The translations under genes were made by a program, and so were the position numbers. The notes under the pieces were generated by a model. It did no database searches. It was given only the letters and a program-made list of their open reading frames with translations, and was not told the origin of the DNA. From Theropithecus gelada (taxonomy: Eukaryota; Chordata; Mammalia; Primates; Cercopithecidae), in assembly GCF_003255815.1 (NCBI RefSeq), contig NC_037674.1, positions 26,503,925 through 26,567,924 on the forward strand: 64,000 nucleotides of DNA. Direction: 5' to 3'. This document shows positions 1 through 42,060 of this stretch, one piece after another (the stretch's first letter is position 1; every line of letters starts with the position of its first letter).

Positions 1-290
1 AATATACATAAATGTCCCAAGTGTATTGGATAGGTGAAGTACATGGATCCAAAGTTGGACTTCCTCCACCATGCAGCTCCACCCAGAGGCAATGTAAACA
101 GAGTGTTACTAATTTTCAAGTGAATTAATTTGGACACATTAAATCGCAAATCCTGGCCTTGCTTTCAGGGGTCTAAATTATTTGGATGATTGTCTCGAGC
201 TGACTATAGACATATTCAGGTACACAGGCATAGTCCATATATTTTTAGGCCATATAGATGATCCAAATAATTCCAGGCTCAACTAAATGT

Positions 291-344
291 TTTATTTTTT
301 ACTCATATCCATTCTTGAATTCTTGGAATACCTACCTCTTTATT
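291..344 (-). terminator. candidate distal polyadenylation signals (two AATAAA)
   Basis: AATAAA occurs on the minus strand at 344-339 and again at 296-291, about 1.55-1.6 kb after the stop codon. A 3' UTR of that length would suit the longer (about 3.4 kb) aromatase mRNA. Confidence 0.45.
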
Positions 345-605
345 TGGTTTCTGCATCAGTTGGGAGTATCTCTGAGCAGGAGTGCCTATTCGGAACTGAG
401 CTTGGGAGAGAATACAGGGAGACAGGATGGGGAGATGGGGATGCAGATGGATTACAAAAGAAAGAAAATAGCTCCTGCTTTCAGGGAGATTACACTTTCA
501 TCTTATACTCAGCTGTTGCCTTATTACTATACAGTAGGATGAAAAGAATAGTCAAATGGGATGGCAATGGATTCAATGACAAATATTTACCTATTTGTAA
601 ATAAG

Positions 606-611
606 TTTAAT
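606..611 (-). terminator. candidate polyadenylation signal ATTAAA
   Basis: This is ATTAAA on the minus strand about 1.28 kb after the stop codon. Its distance is in the range expected for the shorter (about 2.9 kb) human-type transcript. Confidence 0.35.
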
Positions 612-1099
612 TTTTCAGTTTTTCAATGACATTCAGTAGAGATAGTTATATTGGCTATATAACACAAGTAAAGTGGTGTTTGAAAAGTTCCTCCATTCAT
701 ATTTGATTTCCTTTAGAAAGCGAATTCCAAGGTATGCATTTTATCCATGACCACATACAATGATTCAATGAACTAGATAACGTTAAATCTCTCAGGTAAC
801 TTAAATTTTGAGGTAGGATTAAAAAATACTTCAGGGGTTCTACTCTGACCATGTTCTTTTCTGATCTATTGCCCTTGGCTTTTGGGGTCATGGGAAGAAA
901 GAGAGGGAGAAAATGTCGAGGGAGAAGGATAAGGGGATGAGAGGAGCACCCCTTAGAAGTTTGAGCCCATTGGGTTGGGACTTTTCCTCCCCCAGTCACT
1001 GAAGCTGTAGTAAGAGCAAATCAATGTCACATTTACAGTTATCTCTTGGTTAGCCACACTAATTGAGCTAAGCAAAAATGGAAACATGCCAAAAGGATT

Positions 1100-1105
1100 T
1101 TTATT
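1100..1105 (-). terminator. candidate polyadenylation signal AATAAA
   Basis: This is AATAAA on the minus strand about 785 nt after the stop codon. It is one of several hexamers in the 3' UTR; which are used cannot be told from sequence. Confidence 0.35.
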
Positions 1106-1888
1106 TGAAGTGCAGTATGCGAATTTTTTTTTCTACAGCAGACACAGGGTCCTAATAATACTTAACCCAGGCTATTACTAAATTAGTTTGTATTACTTGA
1201 ATCTACAGGTAATACAACGAATTGTAGTATAGGCAAGTGGCTGAGGCATAAATTGACAGACTGGGAAAGAATTTCCTCTGATTTAACTTTTGCCACAGGC
1301 AGATCATATGTGGACAAACAGGAATTAATTGGGCTTAATTCACAGGAAGGGTCAAATGCTGAATTTCTAAGCATTTCTCCAAAGACTATGAATGTTACTG
1401 TTCCACCCCCACAGAAAACAAAATTAAAGTATTTTAATTCACACTAGCAGTTGTGTTTGGCCCCAGGTACCCTGACATTGGGCTGGTCTTTCTAATCAAC
1501 TTGAGTGTTTCTGCCCCAGACATAAAAATCACCTTGGGTTGAGGCAGTAGAGCTCTAGTGGGGAACCAGACATACATTTTGTTAATGAAGGCCTATCCTT
1601 CTCAGAGCACATTTGGTGGAATCGGGCCTTTACGGATAGTTTCTTCACTGACTATTTCTCCCTCAAACTCTTGGCCTTTGCTTTTCTCTTGTAGTCTGGT
1701 TCTCTGGTGTGAATAGGAGCAGATGACCAATAGCACTCAGCTTGGTGACAACCCATATGAAATATGCCTATAAAATGCAGTGGGCCACTGAGTGTTCACT
1801 GTGAGGATGACAGTATTGGCAAGGATGGATGATTTGTATGTGAACTACTGATGAGAAATGCTCCAGAGTGGGTACTGACCAGCCTTCT

Positions 1889-33497
<31,609 letters not shown>

Positions 33498-33535
33498 CTT
33501 GTGTTCCTTGACCTCAGAGGGGGCAATTTAGAGTC
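33498..33535 (-). other. CYP19A1: CYP19A1 common 5' UTR and shared splice acceptor
   Basis: These are the 38 nt before the ATG, starting right after a consensus acceptor (TTTCCACAG|GACTC). Position -38 is the well-known junction where all alternative CYP19A1 first exons are joined to exon II. Transcripts from promoter II run through it unspliced. Confidence 0.92.
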
Positions 33536-33604
33536 CTGTGGAAATCAAAGGGACAGAAAATTACAGAATCCCCTTAAAGGTTCATCTACAGCTCCTGTTG
33601 CTTC

Positions 33605-33746
33605 AGACGGTGCTGCACAGTACAGATTCACTCACTGTTTTATAATGTGATCAGACATTCAGGCAAGACTAATTTATGGTTACAAGTCAAAACAAGGAAG
33701 CCCAAGAAAGATCTTTTGGCTTGAATTGCAGCATTTCTGACCTTGG
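33605..33746 (-). promoter_or_regulatory. CYP19A1: CYP19A1 promoter II core (gonadal): TATA box and NR5A half-site
   Basis: A TATAAAA box lies at 33644-33638, which predicts a start near 33611, about 114 nt before the ATG. Upstream, CCAAGGTCA (33746-33738) is the nuclear-receptor half-site bound by SF-1 and LRH-1 (NR5A1/NR5A2). This is the cAMP/gonadotropin-driven promoter of ovary and testis, also used in breast tumours. The motifs are seen directly; the start site is inferred from TATA spacing and from the human gene. Confidence 0.85.
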
Positions 33747-33815
33747 TAGAGTCTCAGGTTCCTTTAGACGCTTGGTCTGATAGAACCTTATCATCTTGCC
33801 CTTGAGTGGGTAGAG

Positions 33816-33824
33816 TGACGTGCA
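33816..33824 (-). promoter_or_regulatory. proximal CRE-like site (TGCACGTCA)
   Basis: TGCACGTCA on the minus strand lies about 205 nt upstream of the predicted promoter II start, matching the proximal CREB/ATF site of human promoter I.3/II (about -211 to -199). It is one of the elements that carries the cAMP/PGE2 response. Confidence 0.8.
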
Positions 33825-33852
33825 TTCCCAATTGAAAGCCAAATTTCTTGTC

Positions 33853-33905
33853 AAAATATAAGAAAATAAAGCTCATTCCAGAGGTGGAGTCATTCTGTGA
33901 CTTCA
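33853..33905 (-). promoter_or_regulatory. CYP19A1: promoter I.3 TATA-like box and distal CRE-like site
   Basis: A TATATTTT box lies at 33860-33853. TGAAGTCA (33905-33898), about 290 nt upstream of the promoter II start, matches the distal CRE-like site of human I.3/II. Promoter I.3 serves adipose and breast-tumour transcripts and starts about 200 nt upstream of promoter II. Confidence 0.7.
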
Positions 33906-35194
33906 TCAGCAGGTTTTGTTTAGGCAATCTTCTTCCCTTGAAGCCAAATCAATTTAAAAACAAAAAAAGCAATTCCCCCAACTCCCCTTTTTGACCAAAA
34001 TGACTTTTTTGATCAAAATAGTTTCTATAGTAAGAACACAATTCTTGGGCATCGAGGTCTTCTCAGAGCCTTCCATCAGTTTGCCTATTAAATTCAAAAT
34101 GACTCACTCAGGCCATCTCTAGTGACTTCAATGAAGATCTAAAATCTCTTGTACCATGGGCCAGATTAAACAGTGTCCCTAGGGACCTGCCAACGGTAGT
34201 GTGGAAAAAAAGAATTGCAGAGGACGAATAAAGGGAGAAGAGAAAGAAAGGAATGGGGAAGGAGGAAGAAAGAGAACGGCAGAATAGGATGCCACCAGCA
34301 ATAGGCTCAGGTGCCACTCAGGAACCTCATTCGAAGAGCAGCTAACATCCTGTGCAAGACAATCAATTTACAGTCTGATGTGCTGGTTCTGTTGTGTTTT
34401 TCAACATTCTATTGAGTCTGTATTTTCAGCCAGGTTTTGTAATCCCTTTACTCTCAGAACAGAGTTTCAGGGATGGTAGGTAGTTTGTAGCTGAAGAGGT
34501 GTAGTTTGAACAAACTTGTATAGTGAGGAAAGAGTGAGTCATCATTAAATGCATTTTCAGTGGCAGATGACATGCCCTACAGTTTTTGGAACTTGCAGTG
34601 GCTCTCAAACGAACTTGGGCTGGGTTTCACCTAGTAATAAAGTAATAAAATTCTAGATTCATAGCCAGGGCTTCTAATTGGATATCCAGGGCTCTGTGGA
34701 TTCCTTGAAACACTGCATAACATTGTATCGGCTCATGTGCACATTCTGGTGGAGAAAGGCCATAACTTTCATCAGATTCTTAAGGAGTATGTAATTGTAT
34801 TTCTCCTCTGATCTACATGAGATCTTAAAGTCCAAAGACTGATTTCCGTCAACTACAAAAATTCGACAACATAGTTGAATTTATCCAGTTGCTTCATCAT
34901 TTTATGTTTTTCTACCATTTAAATAATCATTAATGCTTGGATGCAGGGCACTGAAAATGCCTGCGCTTATGTTGAGCAGTTTTGGGGTTGTTTTTTTCAT
35001 ATATATAAGTTGAGACTAAAAAGTCAGCCTTGTGTCTGTTATCATCTGGTTCCTTTGTTGATGACAAGCTATTTTTAACAGGCTGAGGTTTTAAATTTCT
35101 AAAGTGGAATTTGACATCATTCTGAGTAAGCTCTATGTGACTTTCTGACAGCCAGGACCCTTAAAGTTTCTATTTATATTGATGAAACCTGAAA
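33906..35194. other. region upstream of promoters I.3/II
   Basis: No repeat or gene recognised. Human exon I.6 (bone) lies about 1 kb upstream of exon II and would fall here, but I cannot place it by sequence. Confidence 0.5.
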
Positions 35195-35750
35195 CCATTG
35201 TTCAAAGCATAAATGAGGAAAGTGGTTGCGACAAAAAGGATGAAGATGTCCCACAGGAAGTGATGCGAGCAAAAATCTTCACATTATAGGAACTTTCAGA
35301 GGTATTTCACAACACTGAAAGCAAAGAGTATAAGATGTTGGAAGCTGATGCAAATTTATAAAGGACTATGGCAATTCACTGGCAGAGAAAAGATGTTCCC
35401 TCAGTATCGTAAGTTATGCAAAGAGAAGAAGGCAAGAACTTTGAAAAAAACCCTCTCAATAAGTTTATTTTTACAAAGAAAGAAAACACTTAAAATGTTG
35501 CATTGTTTCTAATGTTTCAAATTACTGTGTACTAAAATATTTGTTTTACTATTTTTGTTTGCTTGTCTCCCTACACACTTACAACCTATGGTAAGGGTTT
35601 CTAATGCTTTGACAAAAAATTTTAAAGGTCACAGAACAGTTGTAATTTTTCTCTTGATTTTTAGGATTGCTTTGCACAGTTTTAGCTTGCATGGTCATTT
35701 TTACAGTCCCATACTGCCATGCAAAGTGAGGACTGTTCGTGTGTCTAAAA
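35195..35750 (+). pseudogene. Tigger-type (pogo) DNA transposon fossil with transposase C-terminus
   Basis: In one frame this reads as the C-terminal end of a Tigger transposase (ELSEVFHNTESKEYKMLEAD, later FTKKENT before a stop), with at least two internal stops and a probable frameshift. The following AT-rich part resembles a Tigger 3' region. It has no function as a gene now. The family is recognised from memory of Tigger proteins. Confidence 0.65.
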
Positions 35751-35849
35751 TGTTTAACAGAGCTAAGAAGCCTGGTTTCTCATCTTCCTCAAAAGTATGT
35801 CATAAAGATTCCCGAGAAGAGCATCACTTAAAAACCCAACAGGGTAAGA

Positions 35850-36095
35850 ATATTTTTTAACACCCAGAAAGCATGTGCTATGTGTCAGTTATTGTTCTAA
35901 GCACTTTACAAATATTAAGCCGCTCATCTTCATGACAAGCCTGAGAGCCAAGTCTAATTATCCCCATTTTACAGATGGAGAAACTGAGGCCTGGGGAGGT
36001 TAAGCAGCTTGCCCTAGGGCACCCAGCTCACATGTGACAGAGCTGGAATTGGAGCCTAGATGGTCTGTCTCCAGAGCCCATGCTCTTTATCATGC
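35850..36095 (+). mobile_element. MIR, well preserved
   Basis: Almost full length: TTGTTCTAAGCACTTTAC, ATTTTACAGATGGAGAAACT, then AGCTTGCCCTAGGGCACCCA and CAGAGCTGGAATTGG. Confidence 0.88.
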
Positions 36096-36099
36096 CATT

Positions 36100-37595
36100 T
36101 TGCTACCTATTACAGGATTCAGTCCCCACATTCATGGACTTTTCATTCATTTATGCTCACTCCTGAGCTATTTAGAATAATTCCTTTTAAAGGATTAAGC
36201 TTTACGGATCTCTGCATGCCACAGCTGGAAAGGTCCTTTGAGATTCTCTCCTGATTGCACATTGGTTTTCCTGTTCAGTGGAACATTCTAATGGGCCACG
36301 TGGGTATGTTGAACAGAAGTCTTCAAATAGGGGTACAGGAGTATAGGAAGGTCCTATAACTTGCACATAGGTTGTTCATATGTCCCCTTGGCTAGTAATA
36401 CCCTCCTCTCACCCCCAAACATACACATACACGCACACGGCCCTCAGGTGCTATGCATTTGCCAGGCTGTCTCAAATGCCTGGGTCTCCACTGCCCTCTG
36501 AGGGTCATTTTCTTGGGTCGCCCCATTATTATTTGCTGAGTGGTCTCTGCCTGCTCAGGCATCCCACGTTTTCCTGGCACCAAGCAGGGGCTCTGGCCAC
36601 TTGGTGCACCAGGCCCGTGTGCCTGTGCTACATGGAGCCTATTAACACCTTCATTCAATGCCCCACCAACCTCTGTGTAAGGAAATGCGGGTCCTACACC
36701 CAAAGTCCTCAGCCTGAGTCAGGGCAAAAACCTGTGGGGACACAGCAGAGCCCAGGTGTCCTGGTGACCTGGGGGTCTGAACACATTCAGGGTCCTACAG
36801 TGCCATGAAGGACTCCCAGATCCTCTAGTACAGGTCAAGCCCTAACCCTAGCCTGCCACAGGGAGGGGAGGCAGGCCCTGGCCTTGCAGAAGCTCTGCCT
36901 AGCATGTTCAGACCCTGCTAAATCCTACCTTTTAGCATGGGGGCTACTGGCCCAGCAGGGAAACAGGCCCAGTCACCTTGGATCTGAGGGCTGGGTGCCA
37001 AGCTTGCACTCCCTCTTATTCTCTCCAGCAAACCTGGCCCATCCCTCTTTCACACCCCAGCTCCTGGAGAAATGCATTTTTTCTCTACCCATTTCCTCTT
37101 ATCTCCCGACTTCTGCCTGATCACACTAAAACCTGTCTCTGAAAGTTGACACATGACCTGACTACTGCCTGATCTGTACCTCTTCCCAATCTATGTTTGT
37201 TCTTGATCTCATTCTGCGGTGTTGGACCCATTTGGCCATTCCTCCTTCTTGTATCTGTTCTCCAATGATGGTTGTGGCAGGTTTCTCTCATTGTTTCTAT
37301 TCCTCTACAGCTGTTCTTATTTCTCCGTCAGTCCTCAAACCATGAGCATCTCTCCAGCCTAAACCGTTTGCCCTCTCTGCTTTATTCTCCTTTTCAGAAC
37401 TCATTATTTTCCTGTCTTAAGCTCTTACTTCTGTGAAGGCACCTCCCCCGATTCCCTTCTTTCCTCTGTCCTCTCCATCTCTGAAGCACTGACTGCCTAG
37501 TGAACTCCACTATGCAGATACTTCACCATTACTCCACAGTTACATCTAAAACCCAATCCATCAACCTCCTCCTGACCTTCTCCCTCTGTCCTAAC
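36100..37595. other. unassigned and L2-like upstream sequence
   Basis: 36,100-37,080 holds nothing I recognise. From about 37,100 the pyrimidine-rich sequence resembles diverged L2 and appears to continue beyond the two Alus to about 38,500. Confidence 0.45.
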
Positions 37596-37857
37596 TTTTT
37601 TATTTTTATTTTTATTTATTTATTTTTGAGACAGAGTCTTGCTCTGTTGCCCAGGCTGGAGTGCAGTGGTGACACAATCTCAGCTCACCACAACCTCTGC
37701 CTCCCAGGTTCCAGCGATTCTCTTGCCTCAGCTTCCCCAGCAGCTAGGATGATAGGTACGCACCACCATGCCCAGTTAATTTTTGTATTTTTAGTAGGGA
37801 TGGGGTTTCACTACATTGGCCAGGCTAGTCTCAAACTCCTGATCTCAAGTGATCAGA
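37596..37857 (-). mobile_element. 5'-truncated Alu upstream of promoter II
   Basis: This is a minus-strand Alu with a TATTTT-type tail that lacks the final 50 or so bases of the element (its 5' end). Short CCTAAC flanks are present. Confidence 0.85.
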
Positions 37858-37941
37858 GCCCTAACCTTCTTATACATCATTACCCTATCATCCAGCATCA
37901 AAATCTTGGGTGTTTTGTACTTCCCTTTTCCCTTTACTTTC

Positions 37942-38253
37942 TTTTTTTTTTTTTTTTTTTTTTTTTTGAGGCGGAGTCTCGCTCTGTCACCCAGGCTGGA
38001 GTGCAGTGGCCGGATCTCAGCTCACTGCAAGCTCCGCCTCCCGGGTTCACGCCATTCTCCGGCCTCAGCCTCCCGAGTAGCTGGGACTACAGGCGCCCGC
38101 CACCTCGCCCGGCTAGTTTTTTTTTTGTATTTCTTAATAGAGACGGGGTTTCACCGTGTTAGCCAGGATGGTCTCGATCTCCTTACCTCGTGATCCGCCC
38201 GTCTCGGCCTCCCAAAGTGCTGGGATTACAGGCTTGAGCCACCGCGCCCGGCC
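37942..38253 (-). mobile_element. young AluY of the Old World monkey AluYRa type
   Basis: This is a full-length, almost unmutated Alu with a perfect 14-bp target duplication (TTCCCTTTACTTTC at 37928-37941 and 38254-38267). Variants such as GCTTGAGCCACCGCGCCCGG and CCGGCCTCAGCCTCC match, from memory, the cercopithecid AluYRa group. It is the main evidence for the lineage of this genome. Confidence 0.85.
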
Positions 38254-39412
38254 TTCCCTTTACTTTCCTAACATATCCCTTCCCATCCCAGTCTAACCAT
38301 ATCCAGTCACAAAGTTCTAGGCATAGTCCTTAATAATGTCGTGTCCCTGTCTCAAGATACATCCCTGTATTTTTTTAATCTTCTGGCTTATATGTTAATT
38401 TTTATAATGGGCCTTAACCCTACCCTCTGCTCCATTCATGACAAAGGATATCTCAGTGGTCAGTTGAAGGCAAATTCCTGGCTTCCTTCTTTGCCAAAAC
38501 TTACCCCTACCTCAAACTCTCTAATATTAATTGCTCTCAAAAGCCTCTGCTGTGAAAAATCTACTGGGGATTCCTGGTGGACCCTCAATCCTCTTTTGGC
38601 AGCCCCAAGCTCTAATGTCTTCAAGGGCAACACAGGTGACATGAATGTGGAGGGTGGGGGATGGACTGCAGCACATTCTAGAGCACAGCCTTCCTCTCAA
38701 AGGACCAGGCATGATGCCAAACAAACCATCTCTCCATGAGCCCAATCGAGACTCCAGCCCATTTGCTGCCATTACTCAGTATCTGAATCAACCATCACAA
38801 CCTTCATGGAGCTACAAACTGGGAACTAGTCACTTGTGTTCTTCGTGCAACTACCTTTGTCTAGCCATGCTTTGGTGCCAAGCCATAAGCTACCTCTGAG
38901 TGACTTTGTAAGGTCAGCCATAGGGAACTCACTATTTTATCTAATGAAAGGATGTTGTCAAAGGCAATAGGTAAAATCACTTATTTTTATTATTCTGAGT
39001 GGATGTATGTTTGTAAATTTCCTCACGCCTCTTACAGAGCAAAAAGAGGCATTCATTCATGAAAAGTCAAATTCTTCCATCTGTTTCTTCTCCCTCTAGA
39101 AGGTGAATTCCCAAAGGACAGGGATCTGTGTGTCTCTCTCCTTCACAACTGTATTCCACTTCTAGAACAGTGTCCAGGCCTTCGTACATGCTTGCTACAA
39201 ACCCGTTGCTTGAGTTTGCACTATCTCCAGCTTTGTTCGGCTTTTATTCCCCATTGTAAACTATCCAAGATCTTCCTTCTCAGACCTTCTCTTTCACTCT
39301 CTTCTGCACGTTGCTGCCAGATTTGCTTTTTAACTCAGCTTACATCACGTCAATCTTCTGCCAAAAACCCTTCTTTGCTTCCAGTTGTCTGCAAGGCTTT
39401 CAAATTCATCTC

Positions 39413-39714
39413 TTTTTTTTTTTTTTTTTTTTAACAGAGTCTTGCTCTGTCACCCAGGTTGGAGTGCAGTGATGAGATCTTGACTCACTGCAACCTCCGC
39501 CTCCTGGGTTCAAGGGATTCTCCTGCCTCAGCCTCCTGAGTAGCTGGGATTACAGGCACCCACTACCATGTCCGGCTAATTTTTGTATTTTTAGCAGAGA
39601 CAGGGTTATCACCATGTTGGCCAGGCTGGTCTTGAACTCCCGACCTCAGGTGATTCAACTGCCTCAGCCTCCCAAAGAGCTGGGATTACAGGTATGAGCT
39701 ACCACGCCCCACCC
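39413..39714 (-). mobile_element. Alu (AluS-type) upstream of promoter II
   Basis: This is a full-length minus-strand Alu between target copies CAAATTCATCT (39401-39411) and CAAATTCGTCT (39715-39725). Confidence 0.9.
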
Positions 39715-41423
39715 CAAATTCGTCTTGACCCAGCCTTATTTTTTGGTTCTCTCCACTCAAAGTCTGACTCCTGCTTTACCACAACATCTTACCTGCTGAG
39801 TTCTTCCTCCTCCACGTTTCCCTGCTCGTCCAGTTCTGCCCCACTGGTTTCCCATGACAAGTCTGCTTCTTCTTCTCCTTGCCTGAGCCATCTCTTACCT
39901 GGTATAAATACTCCTCCTCTTTTTCTCTCTGACATGGGTCTTGGACTACTATTGATTTTGACTGCCAAGGCACTATATAAATCAGAGCCTTGGAGCGTTT
40001 CATTCAATAAACACTTATTAGGAACCTTATCTGAGCAGGGTACTACATTCAGACATTCAGTTTTCTTTCTAGACATGGGAGGCAGTAAGACAAGAGAGCT
40101 GAAGGTGCTGCTAGCTAGGACATCTCATGAGAACCACAGTTCTCTAGAAAGACACGTAGAGCTGCCCATGAACTTCTACATCAAGGAGACACAGGGTATC
40201 AGGACTGGAAAGAAATGCTGTGATCTTCTAATAATATGGTTCTCTCCCCTTAAAAATGAACCACTTACATGACATCCAGGGAAGGTCACTTGTCAATGGT
40301 TACTTAAAAGCAGGGAAGGTTCACCCATGTGCACATTCAGTGATCTGATTTCCATTCCCTGGCACTGGGGTCATGAAACTTGAGGTTCCAGTTGTTATTC
40401 CTAGCAAGCTTCCAGTGATTCCCTGGGACATTCTCGTTCTGGAGCAGGAGCGACACAATAGGAACTAACAGGAAAAATGCAGATAGATACACATGGTGTG
40501 GACTACCTTCAGGGCAAATGCCTTGTCCACCCTATAGTTCCCATCCCTGCTGTGGTCTCTGACTGACCATTTGTGTGGAATGAGCAAAAAGCCCTGAAGG
40601 CACCAATGGGAGACCTCAGCCTCTAGGGTTCTACCCACATAGGGAAGACTACTGACGGTGTATGAAAGGTACCTGCTGCTAACACCCACATTTCACATGT
40701 GTGTGCAGACCCAAGGCTCCTGGGCATCCATCAAACAGGACTGTGACTTTCTCACTCACCTGTGAGGTCCCATGATTTCCAGCACAACACCTGCCCCAGG
40801 AGGTGCTCTGTGTGGGTTCATGGAATCACTCCTTTCTTCACAATGACTTAGTGGCTGACTACCAGCAAGCCTGGGACTTGGGAACATTGGCAGTCAAAAG
40901 CAAGAGTAGTCCAAGAGTGCCGTTATCTCAGCTAGCCTCTTTGCCTGTCTGATGGTGCCTCTGGTTCCTCAGATACCTAATCTATTGTCTTCCCAGTGGG
41001 CTGCATCTGATAGAGTCTCCCAGAGAAGTTTTTTTTAAACAGTGAGAAATGACTGTCTTAAAAGACTTCTTGATTATTTAAGGCATTTCAGGCCATGAGA
41101 CAAAGTGGGGGCAGTATTTGGGGAACCTGTTGAATTGGGGTTGATCCTCCAGTTCCTATTGTATTGGGATTGCCTGACACCCAAACCATAGTATTTTTAA
41201 TGAGGAGTTCGACCTCGCCTTACGGAGGAGGCAGAAAGGGCCAGTTGGGGACTGTTCCAGCAACAGCAGTCATTTTTCTAAGAGGTTTCCCATGACTTCA
41301 CTTTTCAATTCAATTTCATAAGACCTAATGGGTTACCTGGCCCCACAGGAGATAAGGTAGTGGAATTTTCCAGCCAAAATTGGGCTTTTAACCGGAAGAG
41401 GGAAAAGGCAGAAGTGACAAAAG

Positions 41424-41525
41424 CACAAGAGCAGGCTTTAGGATCAGATGAGCTGAGTACAAGTCCCAGAGACCACATCACAAGAACAGGCTTTGGGGCC
41501 AGATGAGCTGAGTACGAGTCTCAGA
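41424..41525. repeat. two-copy tandem duplication, 55-bp period
   Basis: The copies at 41424-41470 and 41479-41525 share AGATGAGCTGAGTAC and differ at about six of 47 positions. Not part of a repeat family I know. Confidence 0.85.
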
Positions 41526-41919
41526 AATGTGCTTACTTCCCAGGCCTGCTATGCCCTGGCTGAGGGGGTGCACTGAAGCTGCCTCAGGACACTGAGGTGG
41601 GTGAAAGGGAAGCCTCCAGAGCCAAGTGCCAGTGGTGGTGTTTGTCGTTCCTCCAGCTTTAAGGTCTCTGTGGCACATGGAGTTGTGGGATTCCTTGTCT
41701 CTGGTAGTAAAGACGGAAGGTCCCTAAATGGATACACAATCCTTAGGGCAGCCCAGGTGCCCCCAGCCAGAGAGGCCCCCTGAACCTCTTTCTGTGGCAA
41801 GATCCAGAGCCATGCCTGAGTCTTGGCATCCAAGATTTATGGCACTGCAGTCCCAAGTGGCCTCGCTTCCTTCTGCTCATCTACCTGGATATGGTAAGTT
41901 CTTGTAACGGCAGAAATAG

Positions 41920-42060
41920 GGGATGTCTGTCATTATTCCCACAACATAAGTTCCTCCAGAGCAAGGACTCACATCTCGCTTTTCTATCTAGCCCCTGGGG
42001 GCTGCCACAAGTGCCTCACACTCAGTGAGTGCTCAGTAAACGTTTGTGAAATGAAGTGAA
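41920..42060 (+). mobile_element. L2 3' terminus
   Basis: Landmarks are TAAGTTCCTCCAGAGCAAGG and GAGTGCTCAGTAAACGTTTG. Confidence 0.7.

Larger units (their letters stand above)
1..1888 (-). other. CYP19A1: CYP19A1 3' UTR (continues to, and probably past, the window edge)
   Basis: This is the sequence downstream of the stop codon, in the same exon as far as can be seen, with no coding potential. Human CYP19A1 makes mRNAs of about 2.9 and 3.4 kb that differ in 3' UTR length, so most of this stretch should be transcribed. The human SNP rs10046 lies 19 nt after the stop; the base at that distance here (1870) reads C in the transcript, from my recollection of the SNP position. I see no interspersed repeat that I can name. 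Confidence 0.75.

Noticed and set aside
36380..36808. 142-codon open frame and an antisense counterpart
   Set aside because: Composition looks random; no recognisable family, no promoter or splice context.
37500..38193. Open frames of 220 and 114 codons
   Set aside because: They run through two minus-strand Alus and their poly-T runs; the peptide is the familiar Alu antisense translation (SLALLPRLECSG type).
39694..40272. 192-codon open frame
   Set aside because: It starts inside the tail of an Alu and continues into low-complexity Ser/Phe-rich translation; no domain seen.
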